A stretch of 64,000 bases of DNA from Marchantia polymorpha subsp. ruderalis (taxonomy: Eukaryota > Streptophyta > Marchantiopsida > Marchantiales > Marchantiaceae). Position numbers and translations under genes: made by a program. This document shows, piece after piece, positions 46,557 to 58,000 of the stretch; within the stretch, counting starts at the first letter, position 1, and the number at the start of each line of letters is the position of its first letter. Location: contig AP031353.1 in the NCBI GenBank assembly GCA_037833965.1, forward strand, positions 4,094,501 through 4,158,500, written 5' to 3'. The notes beneath the pieces are model-generated. The model was not told the origin of the DNA. It worked only from the letters and a program-made list of their open reading frames with translations, and ran no database searches.

Positions 46557-49500
46557 TTGACAGGAAATCCTCTCACCCATCCTAGAAAGTGAAGTAGTAT
46601 TGTCAATGCGTTGTGACCATTTTATCAAATATCTTGTATTTACAGTAGTGACCTGGAACTTGTGTCACTCGTACTCCTGTAAGATAAACACAAAAAAGGA
46701 TTAAAGCCACTGTCAATTGTGTTGGAAAATTGCCTAAGTTATAGTAAAGTCAGCAGTGGATTGAAGCAAATTGTTCAGTCACATGAATTAGTTTCAGAGA
46801 GTTGATCAAATTGTTTATTAACTATGCGATGTGTACTGTATTGAGGGATTTATAGTACATAAGATTGTCAAAAACCTTGGAAAGAATCTTTCAAGGTGGG
46901 GCCTTGAAATCTATATAAGAATTCACATATAGACAACCTCTTGTTTTCAAGGTGAATGTACTAACTCTTTAGAAGCAACCACCTTACACTGAATATACTT
47001 TTACAATAGCAGCCATTTCCCTCACCCAACACGCTGTTCAAATTTCATGTGCTTCGCCATAACGTGCCCGTTTCTCAATTCGATTCTAATATGGACCTTC
47101 TAAATTATCTTCGTATGCCACGTCAAATTTGATCCCACAATATTGAATAATTTTCATCAAACTTGTACCTACAGATCCTAACAATTATCATAGGTACGCA
47201 ATGTTACTTAAGCAAGAACTAGTTTTTACCCATGAAGGTGCTCTGAACGTGGTCACGCAGATGGGGTAATGAGAACTTGCATGTAAAATACATCTCAAAA
47301 CAAACGTACAGTTTAACAAACAACTAAGTAACAAAAACACGCATGTACAGTACAATTTTGTGCTATTCAAGAAGAAAAAAACAAGTCAAGAATATGGGAC
47401 AACCAGTGATCCAGATTTTGTTAAAAATCGAAAGAGGTACAAGACAAAAAAAGTGAAAGTCCATCACAACCGTTCAGACGAAGAGAAAGTACCCACCATG
47501 AAATTCTTTTGAAAGAGTTGACGACAAAGACATTCAATCTGACCGAGGTAGAAGACTTGGTACCCATGTGAGAGTAATCTTACTCTAGTACTGTATATGG
47601 ATGCAGTGATCTTATATTATCTTATCTCACCAAGGCTCTCTTTTCATGTTACAATATTCATGAATGGCAAAGACTCATCCAACCTCGAACGGTAAGTGTA
47701 TGACACGATCCCCTGAACCACACTCAGAAGATTCAAACTAAATGCAATTTTGTTCGTCCTGCTTCCCGGGTAGTGAACGGCTGACAGCCGGTCAAAGTGA
47801 ATGTGGGATATGAACGTATCGAGCTCTGGAGTCTGGAACTTGCATCAGCCTTTGCACCAGCAAAGGGTCAATACACCCATGGCCAAAGAACCTGGACAGC
47901 GTTTAGCACACGGCTCAATGGCTTCTAGCACATGGCTGCTTCTATTGGATGCTATCCTGAACGAGCTTTTACCAGCCGTAGAGTAAGTTCGGACTAGGTA
48001 CACGGAGCATCTTTGTGATTTCAACACGTACAGACCCAACGAACATATAACTTTTCACTGACCTCTTGTCCTTATTTTATTCTCATTATGCAACTTTCGA
48101 CTCTCGTTTGTTGTCTGATTGAATCAATTATTACCATAAGACCATTAGTTATAACCGAAACGTTTGTGTTTAACCCACTTACATTGAGGGTCTTCTGGAA
48201 AGTCTCAAACGAAGAGCAGAATATTGCAAACTACAATACCGTATCATTTTCTTCAAATTTATATGGTTGTCTTATCAAGACAATTTAACGCAAATTCGAT
48301 ACTGCTCAACGACTACGCTTGCTTTGAATGATTGGGGAAAAAAGTAACAATTTGCGTTCGAACACGGGCCCGAGAATGTATGTTGGTGTTGTAAATTATA
48401 CGAGAGTTACGAGAACAATCTTTCGTGGTATTCTGGATGAACTGCCGGTTTAAAAACTTTCTTAATCTTTATTCTGAGCGTGAAGAATATTTTTTTTTCT
48501 CTAGAGATTTTAACCAAATAAACACTAGAATTCACATTATTTTAAATTTTATGCTGCTGTATTATAGTTCGATTTTTACTGATTGGAAGTATAGATTTAC
48601 GAAAATGATACCCTACTGTTGAAAGATTTGGACTGCTGTATTGAAACTCGTCTCATATTGTTTAACTTGGAATCATTTATCTTCATTGAAAAGCATAGTG
48701 TATCTATGGCGCTTGAGACCAACAATAATGGATTCCGGTGTTTGATCTCATGTCAAACTCAATATCCAAACAGATAAATGACCTTCGGTATCACTCTAAT
48801 GGATGAGAGTACCCCCAAATTCAAAAGAATTTGCCACATACTTCTACACATATATTTGTATTTGATGAAAACAGTTTATGTCAAAACCCTCCTCAAATTC
48901 ATACTGTATGGATCTTGATATACACCTACTGAATACTTGTCTACTCACAAGGTTTCGACTTGTCTGGAAACAAGTCGAAACCTACGGAATTCCAATTTGT
49001 CATTAAAGAAGAAAAGTATGAACACATCAGTTATTGAATTTTCATGTTGTAAGTATGAATCTCATTTGAAATGAATCTCTCGATATGATACTTTATTACG
49101 TACGATACTAGGTTATTTTAAAACTGAATGTTATTCATAGCACCATGATTTTGAATCACGTAACAAACTACAAATATAAATTATTGTATGCTTCAATCAT
49201 GCATGATGCATTACAAATATTTTTTAATCAATTTTTTAAGATATAAAAAACTATTATTTTTTATATTTTTTTAGAACCAAAGAAAATATATTTCTTGGAA
49301 AACTCAAACTAGTTTATTTTTTGTCCAAAAAGTCATAGATTAAATTCTGGTGCAAATGATAAAGAACAATTTAACAGATGAGAAATAAAAGAATCGTAAG
49401 CATAGCCAATAATATGACTATGGGATGATGCTGGCGCTTAGTTTATAAAATTAACTTTCACAAAATGTTCAAACATCATTTAAGAAAAATAAATTTAATT

Positions 49501-49600
49501 TTACATGGGACAACTTCTTAGACTAAATCCACAATAACATAATATTTTTTATTATAAGAATCTTAAGTGTGTTATCGAGAGATTTGATTGGCTAACGACA
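46557..49600. other. AT-rich spacer, no gene recognised
   Basis: The left few hundred bases are the presumed MCD1 3' end. The rest is AT-rich without a recognised frame. A strong hairpin lies at 48950-48983. Confidence 0.4.
48950..48983. repeat. Perfect 14-bp inverted repeat, 6-nt loop
   Basis: aggtttcgacttgt (48950-48963) and acaagtcgaaacct (48970-48983) are exact complements around ctggaa. It would form a stable hairpin as DNA or RNA. No gene was found next to it. Confidence 0.9.
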
Positions 49601-50400
49601 ATGGACTAGCGAGCTTAAGTAATCAGGGTTAAACTAATTAGTTAGTTCAAGTTAACTCCTAACAATATCTACCTTGATTCATGTCTTAAGTACTGTAATT
49701 TCCATGATCTATATAATTATTTTGCAAGAACATTTACAAAGATATCTGACATAAGCTCCTTCAAAAACTAGGATCAACTAAACTAAGCTCTGATATGCTA
49801 ACTCAACTCTAATGTGCTCTTAATGTAAAACATGAAAACTACTACAATCTATACAATCTTTTTTCCAAAAGAATAGTTTTCATCATTGCATGAGCTAAAT
49901 TGAATTGCTGTCAATCTTGATAAGGTCAACATTCCACTCAAATATTGTATCTCTTATGAAGTGAAATCTAATGTCAATAAGTTTCATACTTCTATCTTTT
50001 AATAAATTTCTAAGATGTATTGCAATCAAACTATTAGAATAAAAATTAACATTATCTGGTTTTCATTTTATCTCAGTGATATATTTGTTCAACCATATAA
50101 TTCCTGATACTTTTGTTGCCCTCTCACATTCGCCTTCCTTAGTAGATTGAATTATGCACTTCTGCAAAATGGATTTCCAACACATGTATACATTATAAAC
50201 ACTAATCATGTTGTAGATTTATTTTTGTTCATAATCAACATAAATAAACATACACTAACATTGTCATTGATTATCAAAAACGTGATGATGGAATGAAACA
50301 AGCTGAATCATCATTAATACTAACACATAAAATGTCCTGTTACAGTGTATTGAAAATAATACTAGTTTTGAAGAAGTATGAAAAGGGATTGTGAATTGTT
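49600..50400 (-). mobile_element. Ty1/Copia retrotransposon fossil (3' end of pol)
   Basis: Minus-strand translation at about 49900-50200 shows the RNase H end of a Copia polyprotein by its characteristic residue pattern. The element is old and heavily broken, and only a fragment is recognisable. Terminal repeats were not identified, so the outer limits are approximate. Confidence 0.65.
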
Positions 50401-51467
50401 ACTCTTAAACAGTTGTACATATGAAATATACCATGACTTTCCAAAGAGACATGAATGAACACAGTGAAAAAAGGAAGAAGGAAATATTTCTCTATTAGAA
50501 ATAAGGTGCTATGCTGGGTGACATGATGTAAGAACTCCTTGAGCCATCCAATTCAGGCAACTAATGTTCTGTCAAAGCACTAGTCTTGCTATAGAACATT
50601 AGAGCAGGCACCGGGAATTTGGTGAGGAGAATCATTTTTTGAGACAATATTCAGTCGATAAGTAATGCTTCACATGAAACATTGAGCAAGGAGCGTCAAC
50701 TTTGACCGGGAGAGAGGGAAAGAGGGGGCCACGTGTCCAAATAGCAGCCTATTGCACTAGGTCCGGCTACGTCTGAACCGGCAGTTGTACGAAAGAAGAA
50801 GTAACGGATTTGGCGAAACCCAAACACCTGCCAGGTCAGGAGTGTAAGGAGGGCCTTTGCTGCGGTGGACGAGCACGGTCAACCACAGCGGGCGTGACTC
50901 GTCGGCAGGCCCATGGTGACGTGTCGCGATGGTTATGGCCCCTCCGGGTGGGCCCTCGTCGTCGTGCTCGCGAGCGACGAGAAGCAAGAGCTCGAGCTCG
51001 AGGCCGAGGCCGACGAAGAGGGTCGTCGGTCGGAAGGGGGAGGGCCCCAAAGCCAAATATCCCGAATCCGAGGCTGCAGATTGATGTCAGAGTACGACAT
51101 GCGCTTGGAGGAGGAGTGGCGAGCTGCCGAGCATTGACAGGTCGGTCGGTTCGTTTGGTCGTTGTCTGTTTGTTTGTTGCGATTGGGATTGGGATTGGGA
51201 CTGTGATTTGGATCGAAGCGTGCTTCTGTGTGTTTGTGGAGGGTCCCATCGGTACTTGCTGCTTGCTTTTACATTTTCGAGACCGACTCTCGCTCGCTCG
51301 CTCGCGCTCCGCATCGGTGCCGGGTCGATTCGTGTTGTCCGCTGTCCGGGCTTGATTTGCACGGCAACTGTATAGAAGAGAGCCCCGGCAGCGTCGGCCC
51401 TCCACACCCTCATCCACTTCTTGCGTTCTGGGCTCTGGACGATCAGCTTTTGCACTCAGAGGAAGAA

Positions 51468-51509
<42 letters not shown>

Positions 51510-52262
51510 TGATGACTTTGTTGCTCCAGCCGCAGGCAAATTAAGTATTGCGTGTGCGGTCGTGGTCGTGGGCGGGCGGGAGAGTGGGAGGGAGAGAGGG
51601 AGAGAGGGAGAGAGAGAGCGCAGCCTCATCTTTTTGTTGTGTGGTGGTGAAGGGGAAGGATTGTTGGGGCGGAGGAGGAAGTCAGGCGCAGAGAGTGGAG
51701 TGGAGCAGAAGACGGAGAAGGAAAGGAGACCAGGTGGAGGAGGGAGGGAGCGAGGGAGGGCTTTGAATAATATATTGGAGGAAGAAGGTTGGCGCGATTC
51801 TACTCTTTCTCATTGTTGAGCGCGGAGCAGGAATCAACGAGACTGTACAAATGGAGGTGCAGTGAATCTTGAGGTGCAGGGTTTGTTGATTATCTTTGTT
51901 TGTGCTTGCGCGTGTGAGAGAGAGAGAGGAAGAAAGAGCTCAAACTTTGGGTTCTGATTGTCGGTCGGCCCGTCCGCTTGTGCGTGTAGACGGCCTGTCC
52001 GACACAGAGCTCACTGTTGCCGGCGAAGCCGATGGCGATGGGTGGTGGCAGCAGCTGGTGCTGCCCTGTCTCCATCGACGTCTTGTTCACCTGATCGGGC
52101 CCTAGCTCGCGCGTTCCATTCTTGATTGCTGCCCTCTCGCAGCCCGAGCGCGAGTCGCTGGCGCAGGTCTCAGTCTCGTCCGCAGGCCCAGCCCAAGCCC
52201 AGAGCGCGATTGATGTAAACGGGGCGTCTTCTTGCTCGACGACGACCACGACGATCGACGAG
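50401..52262. promoter_or_regulatory. Upstream region and leader of the DUF2062 gene
   Basis: AT-rich to about 50.6 kb, then GC-rich with simple repeats: (gggatt)n near 51183-51202, a pure (GA)n run at 51470-51505 and further gggaga tracts to about 51760. The many overlapping frames in this part shadow one another and resemble no family. It probably contains the promoter and a long purine-rich 5' leader. Confidence 0.4.
51470..51505. repeat. (GA)n microsatellite
   Basis: Uninterrupted ga dinucleotides about 760 bp upstream of the DUF2062 start codon. GA/CT runs are common in plant 5' leaders and are bound by BPC/BBR proteins; binding here is inferred only. Confidence 0.95.
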
Positions 52263-52802
52263 ATGCCGGCGGGGCGGGGCGTTCCGGGGCAGCGATGGGT
52301 GAGGCTGCATGTGACGGAGCCCTTACTGACGATCATTCGCCGGGGGGCGGACGCCAAGACGCTGGCCTTCAGTGGAGCGATGGGGATCACGTTGGGGATT
52401 TTTCCAATTTACGGAGTGACGGCGGTGCTGTGCGCTTGCGCGGTGGGGTTGTTGGGGCCCCGATGCAACGCCCCGACGATGCTGCTGGCCAACCTCATAG
52501 CCACGCCCCTTGAGCTGAGCTTGGTCATTCCCTTTCTGAGGTTAGGCGAATGGGTCGTGGGCGGCAAGCGCCTTTTGCTGTCCAAGAATGCGCTGTGGGA
52601 AGCTCTGACCGGCAAGGCCTCGTGGGAAGTTCTGCTCGGGCTCTGGCATGCCCTCGTGGGCTGGTCCGTCGCTGCCCCTTTCGTCATAGCCGCCCTTTAC
52701 TTCGCCTTGCTGCCTGTGGTGAAATTTTCCATCCAAAGATATGGAATCGTGGTGGTTCCGAGTTCCTCGTTGACACCTTTGATGAAGGATTCAATCGTGT
52801 AA
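52263..52802 (+). CDS. DUF2062-domain membrane protein, single exon
   Basis: 179 residues from ATG 52263 (context gacgagATGCCGG) to TAA at 52800-52802. The in-frame upstream stretch has no ATG, so this start is favoured. The DUF2062 pattern is clear: RRGADAKTLAFSGAMGITLG, then IFPIYGVTAVLCACAVGLLG, and ANLIATPLELSLVIPFLRLG. About three hydrophobic helices lie at 36-65, 72-93 and 130-155. The short lead before the domain is basic, and no clear signal peptide is seen. Function in plants is unknown; bacterial relatives are small membrane proteins, some in polysaccharide loci. The C-terminus ends in a Ser-rich tail. Confidence 0.85.
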   Translation: MPAGRGVPGQRWVRLHVTEPLLTIIRRGADAKTLAFSGAMGITLGIFPIYGVTAVLCACAVGLLGPRCNAPTMLLANLIATPLELSLVIPFLRLGEWVVGGKRLLLSKNALWEALTGKASWEVLLGLWHALVGWSVAAPFVIAALYFALLPVVKFSIQRYGIVVVPSSSLTPLMKDSIV

Positions 52803-55033
52803 TACCCTTCCTATCTATCCCTCTCTGCTGCTACTGCTACTGCCACGATTTGAAGTTGAATTTAATTCTAATTGAAATGCAATCAATGTTCTCGCCTTGC
52901 GATTTCTGTCTGTGTTCCTCCTCGTGGAAATTCGCCTTGTAATCACTACTTCGAGCCCAGGATGACTCGTGCTGCGCACTCGTAGAATTGCCTCTCTTTC
53001 ATTAATACCGTGTAAGCTGCGGTGTAAGTTGCTCAGCAGTGTATGGCAATTAGATGTCTCGTGGTGTGAGAAAACTCTCAATAATTGACCCATGAGTTTT
53101 AGGTTGTTTTTATAACCCAAGTCTGTTACTGGTACTGGACCAACATGAATGGTATTGATGCAAGTTGGTTAACCCAACCACGCAACGCTTTTTCTCCCCG
53201 TTTCTCTTCCTTGGCTTGAGAGACGGGAGTTCCTGCCAGCAGTTTGTGCTAGTTTTGCTCTGAGATGACGGATCAATTCCTCTGTCCAGTTCAGTCAAGT
53301 TGTCCCGGTTTGACGTACATGTTTACTGCTGCCGCACCGATGAAATCCACGCAGTGGTTGTCCATGCTCGTACTTTTGAACACAGATCCTTGTTATTGAT
53401 CGGATTTCTCTTTCTACAGGACGTTGTGAGTGACGAGGATGAATCGGTAACGTGGATTGAACGATCGGCGACAAGGTTGGAGTAGAGTTAACGCAAATGT
53501 AGTCTTCGTTCCGGAAGTTCTGATCTCTTGCAAGCCTGGGCCTGTCAGGGCACGTCAAGTCTTCCAAACAGTTTCGAGATTATCCAGATCAGGTGCATGA
53601 CAAAGGGGCAAGTTGTGAGGGTAATGCGATGTGCAGCGTTGCAAAGAGCCAAGCTGGTATTGTAATGTGATTTGCATCTCGCCTAGAGCTGCTCCTGCTG
53701 CTGCATCTTCTCGTCCTCTGAGCTGCCTGCTGGATATAGCAAACATTGGGGTACCTACTCCTCAGTAATCTGCATATAAGTGGTCGTCCGTGGGATGGAC
53801 CCCATGATCATCTTTGTAAATGCCCATTACCCAGATCATTCACTCCCAGGCCTGTGGCAGTCCCTGAAGCCTGTGCGGATGTCGGAAGTGAATCATGGCA
53901 ACTCGCTCGAGGCAACCTTCGAAGAAAAGGACGAAGCGAAACGAATGCACGTCACTTAGCTTGGTCTGCTGAAATTCTAAATAGGTTGTTTCCTGGGTGC
54001 GTCGTCTAGGTGTCGAAGTGAACACCTAAACGCGTTTAGATATTGTAGAAAATCAAACGTATGTTCTTGTCAAATCACACTATATCTGTAACATCAGTAC
54101 TGGGAAAGAAACAAGAGACTGCTTCCTTTTCGCAGATACATTATTACATGGCGGTACCGCTGACACACAAGCAGATCTTTGTCCTGATTTTATTGCGTGA
54201 AATGTTTGTGCCTGATTTCGACTTCATGACGGTTGTGGAATCTGCAAACAGGCCGACACAAACATCTGGCGATATCCTCTTTTTTCGCTTGCAGATTTGA
54301 ATGCGATGTCGTGTGTCTGGCTGTTTTAGATCACAGTCGTGACGGCTTTGAACTTGGAACGCAACTGGATACTAACTCTGATTACATGATGTGTGGTGTT
54401 TCATGACGTCGAAGGTATGGTCCTTGCAACCTTCACAACTACTTTGGAGGGACACAGTTATAACTCAAGATGAAAGATCAAATTGGTTAGGAAGTTGAGC
54501 TATCTGCCCAGATAACGAATACGACAAGTATGACGAACGAGGAAACGGAGGAGAGGAGTCAATCTCGACCTCCACTAGACATACATGTACATGCACCGAA
54601 CCAGAAGTCAAGGTGCAGGCACCGGTAGGTCAAAGACGATATACTACAAACTAGAACTCGAGGGTGACTTGGTCTGAGGTGTTCGCCACTTGCAAGTAGC
54701 CTCTCGGTCCTTCTTTTCTCGATTTCTCTTCTCCTCTTCTTACTGCAGCTGCGGGACCCACTTTTCATTCTCTATTTTGTTTGAGCGTACCTATCACAGT
54801 ACCTACCTAGTGGAGAGGACACAGACTAAATTGCTAAAACATTTTAGTTCGAGAGGAAAATTTAGTTCCTTGACTCTTGCACTATACAACACATGTAGGG
54901 GCCACGAATGGCTGCCTGACTTGTCAGTCAGCGAGGAATGCCTTGATCCTACTCAGGAAACGACTTGACTGCTTGTAGCTGTCAACGTAATGCTTCCTTC
55001 TATCACTGGCGCCTGTGTAAATATGAGACGGAG
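52803..55033. other. Spacer between convergent genes
   Basis: Holds the 3' regions of the DUF2062 gene (plus) and the oligopeptide transporter (minus). Two open frames (53300-53485, 53746-54009) have no recognised relative. Confidence 0.4.
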
Positions 55034-58000
55034 TCAGTAGCCATGGCAGCCAGGCGTTTGAATGGCGATGGGACAGGACGCGAGAGGACAGTGATCTCCA
55101 TTGGCACGTCGCCCCCACCAGTGCAGCCTTTTCTTGCCTTCGTCCATGGAATAGTAAAGCAGAATGGCCATCATCACCGTGCCGGAGTCCAGGGCTGCAG
55201 ACAAGACGTAGTTATAGCGCTGCCACCATCGCTTCTTGTAGCTGAAAACGTAAACGCTGAACACGAGAGCGATGGCGAGCCAAGTGGTGTTGCTCACGAC
55301 ACTGGACGGAGGCATGAGGAAGGCGCCTCGGACGATCAGCGGGGCGTTGATGTACGAGATCCACTCGGCTCGAGGAAACGCTCTGCGCAGCAGCCACAGC
55401 ACGATCGGGAAGAGAATGCCCGGCAGGAAGTAGTAATTGAGACTGTTGTATGGCCCTCCTTTATCGAATAGCCTTTTGGGTCCCACGAGCCCCCATGTCA
55501 CAGCCTGGTCGAAGAACACCTTGTCTGATGGGCATGTCCACGGTGTGCCCCGAGGAAGGCGCGAAACGTCACAAATGTCGCTGATCGTGGATGTGAGCCA
55601 CCATGTGACCCCCATGCTTACCAGCGTTGCTATCACAGTTCCTGCAACCTGCACCGACACACACACATTTGGGCTTCTTACTTTCGAACCTGAGCTGCGC
55701 AGAATGTTTTGCCACCAAGTGTCGGTGCAGCAGTGCTTCCTTTAGAGTGACTGACTGACCGACCTACAACGCTTTCCAGCTCTTCTATTAGCTCCGAGCA
55801 CGTCGATCTGCTTCGACGTTCTCTATTGGGAAACAGAGGTCCACGCCTCCCGGTGGTGGGGCTAAACTAGAGGTCAGACTCAGGGTCCCGATCATATGCA
55901 GACAGACCCCAATTCCGAACTCGAATTCCAGAACCAATCAGCTTGACACGGTTACAGAGATTCCATCTTGAAATGCTTGGATATGCCAACGACTTTTGAT
56001 GAAGAACTTGTCTACCTTGAAGGGTTGCCAGCAAGAATCAGACCGAGCGAAAGACGGTGTTCAGTTTCATGCTTGCTTCTATCCGATCAATTTTCTCATC
56101 CACTGGAACCAAACACTTGGCCTGGTTGGAAGTCTGCAACCCAACGTAACGAGATCCTAATAGGGAATGCACAATCATAATTGATCGCTCAACTTACTTC
56201 CTCTTATGCTTCAGCTTTGATCCAAACTCACCTGACTGAGGAATGAGGCCCGCGGTGGAAGCTTCGCGTAATGAGCGAATTTCATGTTCGTGAGATATAA
56301 ACATGACCGGCCACATACGACCGTACTGAGGGTTCTGAACACGCCGCTGGTGACAGGTTCTCCAGGTCGGATGTAACCAATCAGATACTGCGACATTATG
56401 GCCAAATTCGGCAGCTGCAGCCATCCAGCCATGTACATGGACAATTAGCTACCGAAGTCCGTCAGTCAGTGCTTTTATTCTTAAAAGTGAGTACCATGAT
56501 TTCTCCCCAGTTGACTTCATCTGGACCTGGATCAGGCTAAATGGAGCAGCCAATATGATTCTAATTGCAAAGTATACTGCGTCCAAATAATCCTACTGCT
56601 ATCGTTGTGCGTGCAGCGATGTCTTGTTGTAGCTCATATGTTCAGGCTGCCTGCAAGTTAGATCATGAAGACTTCTACTGCTTCCCCTCGCAGACGTCGT
56701 CAGGTCTTGTAAGTACGTGATATGTGCAGCAGGTTAGGATGACCATGGTTCGTCTTCAATCTGTACATGCTGCAGGGTCTTGTAGGGAGAAGGTCCTAGG
56801 GAGAAGTGGCTTCCTCTGCTCTGCACTGTCCCGTTGATGCTACTGGTTGAACATTGTCGTTCGTCCCTTCGATCGTCTATTGTCATGCTGCTTAGCTTTG
56901 GACGGAACTTGTGACTACCTCTCACAAGCTGCTTCCAGAACGCGTGACGGCAGTGACATGACCATGCCAGACTGCTTTGGAAAGCTGTGGTATCGTCCAC
57001 CGCAATCGCTCTCAGATCACTCGTTCTAAGCTCAATTCACCGACTAGTCATTGTGTTTCACCACATCTGTTGACAGATTATCGGGCACGAAAGAATCATC
57101 GGTCTGCACACTCTCTTCTCCGAGCACAGAATCTCTACTCACTCCACATCAAACACTTCTGGCTTCGACTCAGGAAGCCAGAAGAGAAATACCCAATCTA
57201 GTACTTTTCGACTCACTTGGATTGGAGTTGGTTGCGGTCAATTGCATGACGTCTTCAAAGTTTGTTCCCCGCGGTAACTAATGCTTCTCAACGCAATGTC
57301 GTTGTAACACTAACTACATATTTATGACCATATCCGTCTGCAGTATTCTGCAGCTCTACCTTAAAACAATGCTCAGCTTCTTATTTCCAATTTACTCCCA
57401 TCAGAAAGTGTCTACACCTTGGAGATTCTCGACACAGAATGAGATGTTACGCTTAAAAACATCCTTACGATGTTATCACCAATACCAGTAATCGGTTCAG
57501 AGGTTTCGTGGACTCTTGCTACGATGAAGAGCCCAACTAAAGGGCTCAATGCAATCACTATGAAATCGAATGGCGATGTCATGGAAGAATCGAAGTCGTC
57601 TGTCTATAAGACGTGCAGTGTCAGGAATGAGAAGATGCTATGAGAACTATGAGGATGAGCGTCAGGGTGAAGGTAGATCAGGACATTTGATTAGTTACCT
57701 GATTGGTCGTGGCCATAATTATGGCAATGGGCAATAAGAGAAGCGCGATCACAGCGTCGGCCAGCAAGACTCCCCACCATTTCATCTGCAGCTGCTCCTT
57801 GTACACCTCGAGGAGCACACACGAGACGACATGCAGTGCCAGCAGGAACGCAGCGTACCATCGCGCAGGGACGGGCGGGTACTTCTTCATCAGATGCGTG
57901 TGCACATCCGGAGGCTCTTCCTCCATCGCTGTCATCGCCCTCAGCGTCCGCCACAGATCCCTACAGTCAGCAATCCGAATCAATCAGCAATCCGAATTCC

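Noticed and set aside
51183-51202. (gggatt)n run as a telomere-like repeat
   Set aside because: Only about three units and not the plant TTTAGGG repeat.
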